A program made the translations under genes and the position numbers. A DNA stretch of 47,990 nucleotides from a virus, in the IMG/VR virus record IMGVR_UViG_3300049181_000066, positions 1 through 47,990 of that record; one strand, 5' to 3'. Of this stretch, positions 41,309 through 47,990 are shown piece by piece. The notes beneath the pieces are model-generated. The model did not search any database. It was given only the letters and a program-made list of their open reading frames with translations, and was not told the origin of the DNA. Each line of letters opens with the position of its first letter. Position 1 is the first letter of the stretch.

Positions 41309-42643
41309 TTAAACGCAAGCAGTATTTCCACTGGCCGGAGCCTCGGGGATTTGCGGTAGCGTCGATTGGACCACGGTGCCATCCTCAATAATAACACCGG
41401 GAAGTTCGCCGTCAAGAGTTTTTCCAACCCGTTCAATCCAGAGTTGCGTGTCGTGCGCTTCGGCCACTTTGATCAGTTCGGCCAGCGTGTTCTCGTCCAT
41501 GACGGAGCCGTCACGAATCAACATCACGCGCAGCTTCGGATTGAGCGCGAAACCGATGGCCGCGCTGATCTTCAGCCGTTGCGCCGTGGAGAGTTGCTCG
41601 AACGGAATGCCGTTGAAGGTCACGGTGCCCAAGGACGAAAATCCAAGGCCCTGAATGGGATACTTCGCATCGGCGATTTGCTTTGCCTTTGCCGCCGTAA
41701 TGTCATCCAGCCGCTTCGTCAGATCGCCCGATTTCTTCATGAGACCGGCGCGGGACTCAAACTGGACTCGCAATTCGTTGTTGGCCCGGATGGCCGCGTT
41801 TGTCGTTTGGGCGTTGAGCACTTGGTCGTCGAAACCTTTGAGGCTTTCGAATTCGGGAACGACGAGCGCCTTCAATTGATCCTCCAGTGACGCACGCTGG
41901 ACTTCAAGCAAGGTTCTTTTGTGGCGCGCTTCCGCGAGTTGCCGCTCCAGCGATTGGATCAAATCGTCCTGTATGATTTTGTCGCGCTCGGTAAGGTGTA
42001 TCCCGCGCCGGATTTCATCACGAGTGTCGTGGACCGACCGGATCGCGTCGTTTTTCTTCACGACCGCGTCGCGTTCAGCGATGATGGTTCGCACGTCGAT
42101 CTCGGTCAGTGGCAGCTTATTGTTGACCGTCTGATTGCCGATTTTCGAGTTGACCGTCGAGAGCGCCCGGTTGACATCAGTGCGTTCCAAATAAAGCTTG
42201 GCATGCTCCGCATCGAGAGCCGTCGTATCGATGCCGATGAGTTTGCGAAGAACGTCCGCCTGTGCCTCCGGCTTCAGCCGGGTGAACGCGAGCGGATCAA
42301 AAGTTAGAGTGCCGACAAGGTTGTCGAGCACGGCTTGCGGCGATGAGAGCTTCTTTCCGTCCTTCCCTTCGACCTTCAGAGTGCCGCCTCCTGCCGCCGT
42401 AAACGTCCGGGTGACAATCAAGTCATCCAGTTCGACGATGCTCTTTGCAACGCTTTCACCATCGCGAATCGGACGCTCGCACACGAGCCCGAGACCGCCC
42501 AGCGCGTAAGTGATTGAATCGATGACAGAGGTCTTGCCCTGTTCATTCTGGCCAACAATGGCCACATGCGACCCGCCCGGCGTGATATGCACGGCCCGGA
42601 GTCGCTTAATATTTTCAGACGTGAGGGATAGGATTTTGCTCAT
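41309..42643 (-). CDS. SMC/RecF-like ATPase
   Basis: The protein has 444 residues from ATG 42643; in-frame upstream starts would run through the hairpin at 42650-42678. Walker A GQNEQGKTS lies near residues 31-39, followed by a predicted coiled coil (about 180-290) and a Walker B-like MLIRDGSVMDE near 375-385. The hydrophobic-Asp box is less canonical than in RecF. Proteins of this shape in phages act with a PD-(D/E)XK nuclease in recombination or host DNA processing (RecF/SbcC-like). It follows a conserved unknown and a Cas4-like nuclease. The stop codon TAA is part of a CGTTTAAACG copy. Confidence 0.75.
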   Translation of the reverse strand: MSKILSLTSENIKRLRAVHITPGGSHVAIVGQNEQGKTSVIDSITYALGGLGLVCERPIRDGESVAKSIVELDDLIVTRTFTAAGGGTLKVEGKDGKKLSSPQAVLDNLVGTLTFDPLAFTRLKPEAQADVLRKLIGIDTTALDAEHAKLYLERTDVNRALSTVNSKIGNQTVNNKLPLTEIDVRTIIAERDAVVKKNDAIRSVHDTRDEIRRGIHLTERDKIIQDDLIQSLERQLAEARHKRTLLEVQRASLEDQLKALVVPEFESLKGFDDQVLNAQTTNAAIRANNELRVQFESRAGLMKKSGDLTKRLDDITAAKAKQIADAKYPIQGLGFSSLGTVTFNGIPFEQLSTAQRLKISAAIGFALNPKLRVMLIRDGSVMDENTLAELIKVAEAHDTQLWIERVGKTLDGELPGVIIEDGTVVQSTLPQIPEAPASGNTACV

Positions 42644-42649
42644 AAAAGG

Positions 42650-42678
42650 AAGGAGTAGACGGTCCTTGTCTACTCCTT
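42650..42678 (-). terminator. Hairpin upstream of ATPase gene
   Basis: A perfect 11-bp stem (AAGGAGTAGAC / GTCTACTCCTT) with a 7-base loop lies between the gene ending at 42687 and the ATPase start at 42643. On the minus strand it is followed by CCTTTT, so it can act as an intrinsic terminator or an attenuator for the ATPase. Confidence 0.65.
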
Positions 42679-42686
42679 TTGGTTGA

Positions 42687-43634
42687 TTATTCGTCGGCCT
42701 GATCAGGCGCGCCCTGTTGCGGGGCGACACTGCCGCCCAACACTTCACTAACGAACGCGATGAATTCAGGAGTCGAGTTTTCCGCAGGGATGCACACAGG
42801 CACCCACGTCGGATTCTTCTTCGGCCCGAGAGGCTTCAACTTCGTGGTGAAGTTGTAGTTTTTCGTCGGGTAGCCCTTCATCAAGCAGCCCATCTTGCGA
42901 TGCGTGAAGAACACAGTCTTCGCCGCTGCCGTGTAGGCGCTGCCTTTCATGCCCCACAGACCGAGGGCATACTTGTGTCCGTCCACCGGGTAGACGAAAA
43001 CACTGTCGTCGTCGGCGCAATGCGCCGGGCGACGGATCGCCACGAGGGCTTCAGCGAGAGGCTGGAACAGCTTCGCGCCCGAGGCTTTCTTCAGTTCCCA
43101 CTCTTTGTAGTCGAGAGTCCCACCGCAGCTACGGACTTGGTCTTCCGTGTTGCAGATGATACCGCGACCGCCGCCGTCCACCTTCTCAACGAACCGAGTC
43201 GGGCGGAACCCGAGCACAGTGATGTTGACCGGAGGAAGGGCCGGGCTGACGACTTCGTCAACGCCAAGCTGTTCGTTCTTCCGCAGCAAAGGCGGCGTAA
43301 ACAGAACCGTGGACTGATTGAAAACAATCGCGCCCACCGGGAACGATTCTTTCAGTTTCCCGATGCCGTGAACGAGGTTGATGCGCGGCATGACGATCTC
43401 CGAAAAATCGGGGATCACGTCGCCGAGGACGAAGCCGCCACGATTCGAAAGCGAATGAGACGGGCGCGTCGCAACCGCTTGAGACGGGGCCGCAGCCGGA
43501 GCAGCCGCATGAGTGTTCACGGACTCAACTGCCACACCGGGAACCGGGGTAGGAGTTGAAACAACCTCCGACTTAACTTCAATCACTGGGGCCGGAGCCG
43601 CGCCCGCAGGATTACCGAATTGAACTTCTGCCAT
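42687..43634 (-). CDS. Conserved unknown protein in recombination block
   Basis: This 315-residue protein is in the same block as the ATPase and nuclease. The N-terminal 60 residues are Ala/Pro/Val-rich and unstructured. The core begins GGFVLGDVIPDFSEIVMPRINLVHGIGKL and continues through a Cys-containing part (CNTEDQVRSCGG) and KMGCLMKGYPTKNYNFTTK. The fold is mixed beta. I do not recognise the family; a single-strand DNA-binding or annealing function would fit the neighbours but no motif proves it. The region ends Gln/Asp-rich (QQGAPDQADE), an acidic tail of the kind seen on SSBs. Confidence 0.5.
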   Translation of the reverse strand: MAEVQFGNPAGAAPAPVIEVKSEVVSTPTPVPGVAVESVNTHAAAPAAAPSQAVATRPSHSLSNRGGFVLGDVIPDFSEIVMPRINLVHGIGKLKESFPVGAIVFNQSTVLFTPPLLRKNEQLGVDEVVSPALPPVNITVLGFRPTRFVEKVDGGGRGIICNTEDQVRSCGGTLDYKEWELKKASGAKLFQPLAEALVAIRRPAHCADDDSVFVYPVDGHKYALGLWGMKGSAYTAAAKTVFFTHRKMGCLMKGYPTKNYNFTTKLKPLGPKKNPTWVPVCIPAENSTPEFIAFVSEVLGGSVAPQQGAPDQADE

Positions 43635-43650
43635 TTTGATTTCTTACGTG

Positions 43651-44934
43651 TTAGTTTGTTTGTTCCTGTGTCGTTACTTTGTCCTTCTTAGCCGGAACCG
43701 CCTTGAGGAAACTGAATGGATCGCCCTTTTTCACCGCGCCGGATTCGAGCAACTCGGTTTGGTATGCCTCGACTTGCGTCTTCTTCTGGCCGCGCGGCGC
43801 GCGCTCGGAGATGATATCTTCGATGGGCGTGAACGTCGGATCAAGCGTGGCCATATACTCGGCTTCGGTGATGTATTTCAGCGTGATCGACTTAAATTTT
43901 TCCTTGTCCAGAATTTCGCGCTTGGACATGGACACGATGATTTGACCTTCCGGGAGTGGCGCGTCGCCCCGGATTACCCGGTCACTGACCTGACGACGAA
44001 AAGCTTCGCACCAGACCTTGAGCACCCCGGCCAGCTTCAGACCAAGGTCTGAATTTTTCGCATCGTGGACCATCGACGGTGTGATGTCGGCGGGAATTTC
44101 CATCGGGTGAAACTTCGAGCCGACCTTGCAGGCGAATTCTGCCACCTTCGGGCACACCCCAATGTTGGCGCAGAAGTTGCACGCGGGCACCATGGGCCGG
44201 GCCATCGAAAAATCCTGAAGGCGACGAGCCTCGCGAGCGCGGGCGACGACGACTTGAACCCGCAGATAAAGCTCATCGAACTGAGCGCGGGTGAACTTGG
44301 CGCTGGACAGCGCGTTCAAGAGAGGCTGTTTGAACCAGAAGATGACTTCTTCAAGGTTGGCCCGCGAACGGAACAACCCGATAAGGTAACAGATGCCCTG
44401 AAGATTGGTTTCGGCTTCCTCGACCGGCCACATGCCGAATTTCCAGTCGAACAACTCGGCGCGAGTGCCGCAGTGAGAGATCAGCGCGCGGTCCACGTAG
44501 CCTGCCGTAGTTGCTTCAACTCGTTCGCTTACTAACTGCCCTGTGAGCGGATCAGTGTAGAGATCGAAGAAGACTTTGGCATCGACGGCGAGATAGGTCT
44601 CTTTCAGTTCGGTGAGTTTCGGCACGATGACTTCCGCAGCTTCAACGACTTCCAGTATGGTCGCGCCTGCACAATGCTTTGCCACTTCACGCTGCCGAGC
44701 TTCCTCCATCAACTGCTTGCGGCGCTCGTAAAATTCCATGCACTCCACGGCATTGAGAGTGTCCTCATCGCTCAGGCGCGCGTCGTCCTCGCCCGTCTCG
44801 GTGACGTTGTGGGCGATGGTGCCCATGATCGACCGAATGTGAGTCACGTCCTTTCGGCTGCGATAGACCGGGCAGACTTCAAGCGTCTGCGTCGTGGACG
44901 GCGAGTAGCTGTGATGTTTGCGTTCCTCGCTCAT
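43651..44934 (-). CDS. PD-(D/E)XK nuclease (Cas4/RecB-like) with Cys cluster
   Basis: The protein has 427 residues. The start (TTQTLEVCPVYRSRKD) has the first Cys of a possible Fe-S cluster, and CNFCANIGVCPKVAEFAC near 250-267 gives the C-terminal cysteines. The nuclease core is GYVDRALISHCG, then AELFDWKFGMWPVEEAETNLQGICYLIGL near 160-188, matching the Asp, D-x-K and Q-x3-Y pattern. This is the Cas4/AddB-like 5'-3' exonuclease type (DUF2800-like in phages). With the ATPase two genes downstream it probably forms a DNA end-processing or recombination system. It starts at an ATGA overlap. Confidence 0.8.
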   Translation of the reverse strand: MSEERKHHSYSPSTTQTLEVCPVYRSRKDVTHIRSIMGTIAHNVTETGEDDARLSDEDTLNAVECMEFYERRKQLMEEARQREVAKHCAGATILEVVEAAEVIVPKLTELKETYLAVDAKVFFDLYTDPLTGQLVSERVEATTAGYVDRALISHCGTRAELFDWKFGMWPVEEAETNLQGICYLIGLFRSRANLEEVIFWFKQPLLNALSSAKFTRAQFDELYLRVQVVVARAREARRLQDFSMARPMVPACNFCANIGVCPKVAEFACKVGSKFHPMEIPADITPSMVHDAKNSDLGLKLAGVLKVWCEAFRRQVSDRVIRGDAPLPEGQIIVSMSKREILDKEKFKSITLKYITEAEYMATLDPTFTPIEDIISERAPRGQKKTQVEAYQTELLESGAVKKGDPFSFLKAVPAKKDKVTTQEQTN

Positions 44935-45302
44935 CGATTCAGGTTCAAAGGTTTTGGACGAAGGATTGTAGCAGGATCACGATCCATGAGCGGCTCCCAA
45001 TTCTCCGTCAGGGTTTTAAAATCTGATTCGCCTGCCAGCCATTTCGCCGCTTCGACACCACCCTCAAAAATGTTATCAACATGCCAATTGATACCGTCCT
45101 CGCCAGAACATTCCTGCTCGTAGCACTCGTCCTTTTTATCGTAAAGATCATTCTCAGAAAGACGATTTTCGAGCACGTTAACCTGCGCGTCAATCGCCGC
45201 GTGGTGGTCGTCACCGAAGCCGGAGTAATGAAGCACGCGGGGCTTCATCTTTTTAAGAGCGGCGATTTGTTGATCGATTTGCTTTTTAGTTGGAGTTTTC
45301 AT
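44931..45302 (-). CDS. Small acidic protein upstream of the nuclease
   Basis: This 123-residue protein starts at ATG 45302, inside the 3' end of a micro-gene. It is helical, with KKQIDQQIAALKKMKPRVLHYSG at the N-terminus and an acidic middle (KKDECYEQECSGEDG). No family is recognised. It overlaps the nuclease by ATGA, so it may work with it. Confidence 0.5.
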   Translation of the reverse strand: MKTPTKKQIDQQIAALKKMKPRVLHYSGFGDDHHAAIDAQVNVLENRLSENDLYDKKDECYEQECSGEDGINWHVDNIFEGGVEAAKWLAGESDFKTLTENWEPLMDRDPATILRPKPLNLNR

Positions 45303-45375
45303 GTCGTGCGAGACGGAGCCACTCGTCGAACCAATCAGACGAGTGCCACGGCTGGTAGGCCGCAGAGCGAAACAT
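45286..45375 (-). CDS. 29-residue micro-gene
   Basis: A possible small ORF of 29 residues (MFRSAAYQPWHSSDWFDEW...), from ATG 45375 in a TAATG overlap with the upstream gene, overlapping the next start by 17 bases. The three Trp are unusual for so short a frame. Support is the tight overlaps only. Confidence 0.35.
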   Translation of the reverse strand: MFRSAAYQPWHSSDWFDEWLRLARHENSN

Positions 45376-45542
45376 TAGGGACGACCGAATGCCCGGCGAT
45401 ATGCAGGGCGTTCCGGGTTGAGGCGTTCGTGACGGGTGATGCTTTGCTTCACCCCCTGTTCGTTGGTGTTGTGGTAAACCACCATTTCGATGTTTTTCTT
45501 GGGCGAGACCGAAATCACGCGCCGTCCTATTTTTTCACTCAT
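45375..45542 (-). CDS. 55-residue small basic protein
   Basis: This 55-residue protein reads MSEKIGRRVISVSPKKN, then EMVVYHNTNEQGVKQSITRHERLNPERP. Its N-terminal region is basic, and the pattern resembles a short DNA- or RNA-binding protein. A TTGACA and a TATACT lie 13 bases apart upstream, too close for a normal promoter. The function is unknown. Confidence 0.45.
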   Translation of the reverse strand: MSEKIGRRVISVSPKKNIEMVVYHNTNEQGVKQSITRHERLNPERPAYRRAFGRP

Positions 45543-45594
45543 TTCAATTCTTCTCGTTTTCAGTATAGTGTCGGTCAGGGTGTCAAAATGCCAA

Positions 45595-45684
45595 CTAGTA
45601 TTTTCGTAAAATCGCTTTTTTCAGGGAGTCGCGGACCGAAGGCTTGGGAGCGGGTTTGGCGGGTTTGGAAGGCTTTTTCTTCAT
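45595..45684 (-). CDS. 29-residue Lys/Pro-rich micro-gene
   Basis: This possible small ORF of 29 residues (MKKKPSKPAKPAPKPS...) starts at ATG 45684, ten bases downstream of the GGCACT of the motif copy at 45686-45700. The Lys-Pro-Ala repeat is typical of short basic tails that bind nucleic acid or protein partners. The motif supports it as a real start. Confidence 0.4.
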   Translation of the reverse strand: MKKKPSKPAKPAPKPSVRDSLKKAILRKY

Positions 45685-45685
45685 A

Positions 45686-45700
45686 CGCCTATAAAGTGCC
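45686..45700 (-). promoter_or_regulatory. GGCACTTTATAGGCG motif before micro-gene
   Basis: On the minus strand GGCACTTTATAGGCG sits over the helicase stop (TAG at 45691-45689) and just before ATG 45684. It shares GGCACT and the final CG with the other four copies. Confidence 0.4.
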
Positions 45701-47215
45701 TACCCCGGCGAACTTCGTCAACTTCAAATTATCAGGGTAAAAGTCCCCATCGTTCAGCATGTCGATGTTGTTTAAACGTGACCGAAGATGCTTGTGGATG
45801 GTTTCCTCGCACGAGTTGGCGGCGAAGATCAACCGGTAATGCGACTTCGACATCCCACCGTCGCGTTGAAATCGACCAAAGACTTGCTGCATCGTGACCG
45901 CCGACAGCCCCGGCATGACGATTCCGATGCGCGGGAAAGCGCCATGCAAATCCTGCAAGCTCACTCCAATGCCCCCGGCCTCGTTGTTCACCACAATCAT
46001 CCGAATCAGATTCGCTTGAAACTGATCGATGAAAAACTGGCGCTGAGCCAAGCCCTTCGTGCCGGTCTGCGTCCCGTCGATGAACGCCGTGCAGCCCAAT
46101 CGCCGTTTCACTTCCTCAAGGGTCTGCGAAAAGTTGACGAAAATGCCGACCGAGTAACCCTTGGCGGTGAAGTCCTCGGCAAGCTCGACGGCCACGGGCA
46201 CCTTCAGCAACTCCAATTCCTGCCGGGCGCGCAGCATCATCGTCATCGGATGCCACGGCGCTTTGTCGTTGGCCTTGCGTTGCTCCAGCGTGGCCAGTGC
46301 TTCGCCCATCTGCGCGTAAAGACCGTCTACCTTTTCCGCCTCGGCGATGTCGTAAAGCTCGGCGGTAATCTCGCGCTCCGGGAAGCCGGGGATGTCCTCC
46401 GACCGCACCCGCACCCCGCGCGCCGGGATGATCTGCCGGTGAATGTCGGCCATGAAATCTCGCTGGCGTTCCTCTCCCACGAGCCATTTGAGCGCCCGCG
46501 TGCCCGGCAGCGCCGCCGCACCGTTGCGCTTGGCCCAATTGTAGAAGCTCGGCTTGCGGAGTAGCCCGGCTATGATGTCCTGATTGAGCCCGTGCAAGTC
46601 CAGCAGGTAGCCCATCGCGCGCATCTGGAGCGGGTTGCTCGCAAGCGTTGCGGACAATCCCAGTGACTTTATCCCCTGCCGCTTCGTCGCTATCAGCATC
46701 TCAGCGTTGAGCGAGTCCGTGCCGGAGCAACGATGAACCTCGTCGAAGATCGCGAACTTCACCCCCGGATGGAAACTGAATTTGCCGTATTTCCAATGCT
46801 TCTTTTTGATATTAATGCAGTGCGCTCCTGTCGGATGGCAGTAGCACGGGATGAAATGGTCGAAGTCCACCTTGCGCTGGCACGTTTGGCAGACGTATTC
46901 TTCCTCCCGAACGAAGTCGCTCGGCGGCGTGTTTTCCCAGCAGCCGAAGGGCGTGCGCCCAGTTCGGAGCATCTCGTAGTTGATGACTGAGAACGAGTCC
47001 TTGAAGTAAGCAGCCGCCCGCTTCCACGCGGTCATCACGATTTTCGGACAGACTACCAATGTCGGCCACTGGAGCGCATTCGCTACGGCGCACGCCGTAA
47101 ACGTCTTGCCTGTGCCGGTGCCCGAGGTATCAACGACGAATTGGTGCTTCGTCAGAAGGTCACATAGCCACTTCGCCGGATCGACCTGATGCGGGCGAAG
47201 TTTATCTACTTGCAT
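45689..47215 (-). CDS. Superfamily 2 helicase (DEVH-type)
   Basis: The protein has 508 residues from ATG 47215, overlapping the upstream stop by ten bases. DTSGTGTGKTFTA near 28-40 is Walker A, AIFDEVHRC near 155-163 the DEVH box, and LGLSATLASN the SAT motif. The second RecA-like half has VGIFVNFSQT near 365 and QQVFGRFQRDGG near 455, the Arg finger. An inserted Cys-rich segment (CQTCQRKVDFDHFIPCYCHP) near 110-130 suggests a zinc-binding extension. The enzyme is likely a DNA helicase or translocase in replication or recombination. A CGTTTAAAC copy (45770-45777) lies near its C-terminus. Confidence 0.8.
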   Translation of the reverse strand: MQVDKLRPHQVDPAKWLCDLLTKHQFVVDTSGTGTGKTFTACAVANALQWPTLVVCPKIVMTAWKRAAAYFKDSFSVINYEMLRTGRTPFGCWENTPPSDFVREEEYVCQTCQRKVDFDHFIPCYCHPTGAHCINIKKKHWKYGKFSFHPGVKFAIFDEVHRCSGTDSLNAEMLIATKRQGIKSLGLSATLASNPLQMRAMGYLLDLHGLNQDIIAGLLRKPSFYNWAKRNGAAALPGTRALKWLVGEERQRDFMADIHRQIIPARGVRVRSEDIPGFPEREITAELYDIAEAEKVDGLYAQMGEALATLEQRKANDKAPWHPMTMMLRARQELELLKVPVAVELAEDFTAKGYSVGIFVNFSQTLEEVKRRLGCTAFIDGTQTGTKGLAQRQFFIDQFQANLIRMIVVNNEAGGIGVSLQDLHGAFPRIGIVMPGLSAVTMQQVFGRFQRDGGMSKSHYRLIFAANSCEETIHKHLRSRLNNIDMLNDGDFYPDNLKLTKFAGVGTL

Positions 47216-47457
47216 ATGCGCCGGTATCCGTCTTTCCACAACGCATCGCGCAATGCGCGTGTGACAATTCGCATTTGTTTTTCGGTCCAATGGGGCGCGG
47301 CTTCGTGCAAAGCTTCGTGCATGATTGTTTCAAGCCGCTTCTTCGGCGTGGCACGTGGATCAATATCGATCTGCCCAGTCTTCAAGCATATCACGCCCCA
47401 CTCTTTCGACAGGCGACGCTCACGAATTTTTAAGTGACGACGGAATCGTGGCTTCAT
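47206..47457 (-). CDS. Small HExxH-type protein
   Basis: The protein has 83 residues from ATG 47457, an ATGA overlap. The central IMHEALHEAAPHW near 43-55 has HExxH (HEALH) with a further His at the end, as in small zincins. The N-terminus is very basic (KPRFRRHLKIRERRL). It may be a protease or peptide-binding protein; the fold is too small to judge. It is the second zincin-type protein in this operon after the SprT-like gene. Confidence 0.6.
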   Translation of the reverse strand: MKPRFRRHLKIRERRLSKEWGVICLKTGQIDIDPRATPKKRLETIMHEALHEAAPHWTEKQMRIVTRALRDALWKDGYRRICK

Positions 47458-47984
47458 TGGATGACTAAACGAAAAAACATTTGAGGCTTTGGAGACTGCC
47501 ACGTCGAACTAGACCACGGGCCGTCGAGCGAGGTAGCCCATTCCACAGTAGCAATGCGCTCCGGGCCAGCCGGGAGTTGGATGCGAAAATCATGGAACCC
47601 GTAAAACGGGAGCCGGTAGTTGCCAGCGGCAGAGAACGTCAAGAATTCTGTTTGCTGTGGCTCCGTCCAGTTCGTCGGGAAGCCCGGAGGGTCTTGCGGC
47701 ACGGTCCAGCTTACGGCCCGCACCCGGTAATATTGCGGAATACCTTTTCGGCGCGGCGCATTGTCAATGTGGACGGGCTCCCACGTCAGGGCGATATCGT
47801 GCCAGCGCACCGGATTGGTTATCTCGGGATGGTCCGTCCAACTTACGATGTAGTTGTCGGCCTCGGGCACTCGATCCCACGTGAGGATCGCACCTTGAAC
47901 GGCTTCGCCGCCTTTGACGGCGAAGCCGTAACGAGCTTGGAAGGTTTGAGGAAGGGCGAGTAGAGCAATAATGCACAGTATCAT
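47454..47984 (-). CDS. Secreted fibronectin-like protein with FFRL tail
   Basis: The protein has 176 residues. It has a signal-peptide-like N-terminus (MILCIIALLALPQTFQA), then an FnIII-like domain (ILTWDRVPEADNYIVSW, then YYRVRAVSWTVP) and a C-terminal strand ending in WATSLDGPWS and PQMFFRLVIQ. The last segment resembles the C-terminal ends common in secreted proteins of Verrucomicrobiota and Planctomycetes, where W-x-x-S-x-x-x-x-W and FFRL recur. It is first in the leftward operon seen here and overlaps the next gene by ATGA. Export into the periplasm or to the cell surface and a role in host interaction or superinfection exclusion are guesses; similarity to host genes suggests acquisition. 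Confidence 0.55.
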   Translation of the reverse strand: MILCIIALLALPQTFQARYGFAVKGGEAVQGAILTWDRVPEADNYIVSWTDHPEITNPVRWHDIALTWEPVHIDNAPRRKGIPQYYRVRAVSWTVPQDPPGFPTNWTEPQQTEFLTFSAAGNYRLPFYGFHDFRIQLPAGPERIATVEWATSLDGPWSSSTWQSPKPQMFFRLVIQ

Positions 47985-47990
47985 TTCGGA

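Noticed and set aside
45541-45600. TTGACA plus TATACT as a sigma-70 promoter
   Set aside because: The spacer is 13 bases, too short, so it was not called as a promoter.
1-47990. CRISPR arrays, insertion sequences, tRNA or rRNA genes, integrase or attachment sites
   Set aside because: No spaced identical repeats, transposase motifs, cloverleaf structures or recombinase motifs were seen.

Overview
The window is an internal piece of a double-stranded DNA tailed-phage genome, open at both ends: the left edge cuts the large terminase gene, and only 6 bases follow the last start codon at the right edge. Coding density is near 100%, and most neighbouring genes overlap by ATGA, GTGA or TAATG. The virion genes (portal, scaffold, capsid, adaptor, nozzle-like protein, GNAT-like protein, ejection proteins, one 2145-residue polyvalent protein) fit a short-tailed, podovirus-like particle. 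I see no tape measure, sheath, integrase or lysogeny genes. Host evidence is indirect. Most starts lack a Shine-Dalgarno sequence, one tail protein carries HAF-type repeats, and a secreted protein ends in an FFRL-like tail of the kind seen in Verrucomicrobiota and Planctomycetes proteins. I infer, with modest confidence, a host in that superphylum.

Rightward (late) genes occupy 1-32358. Terminase and two small Cys-motif proteins are followed by portal, a small head protein and scaffold. A four-gene glycan cassette (two GT-A-like proteins, one GT-B-like protein, one polysaccharide pyruvyl transferase-like protein; 5132-8356) sits between scaffold and major capsid protein. It is bounded by an 11-bp hairpin and a 24-bp perfect palindrome. 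The capsid gene (8564-9847) has its own 190-nt structured leader and a strong terminator. Next come a 27-residue-repeat protein, holin-like and unimolecular-spanin-like lysis candidates, two collagen-like proteins, other repeat proteins, adaptor and nozzle-like proteins, a HAF-repeat protein, a probable receptor-binding protein, ejection proteins, the polyvalent protein and small virion proteins.

Leftward (early/middle) genes occupy 32323-47984 and converge on the late genes with a 36-nt overlap. In transcription order they are: a secreted fibronectin-like protein, a small HExxH protein, a superfamily 2 helicase, several micro-genes, a Cas4-like PD-(D/E)XK nuclease, a conserved unknown, an SMC/RecF-like ATPase, a micro-gene, a SprT-like protease, a small unknown, a family A DNA polymerase, an AEP primase-SF3 helicase fusion, a sigma-70-family factor, a RuvC-like resolvase, an unknown, an HTH-metallophosphoesterase and two small genes. 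This is a replication, recombination and transcription-switch programme.

Three DNA-level signals are not explained by the genes. (1) CGTTTAAAC, containing the palindrome GTTTAAAC, occurs at 14 scattered sites, mostly inside coding sequence. (2) The identical 18-bp palindrome TGACACCAATTGGTGTCA follows a stop codon upstream of both the capsid gene and the primase-helicase gene. (3) A 15-base motif, GGCACTnTT..CG, lies just 5' of five start codons on both strands and is a candidate phage promoter or initiation signal.
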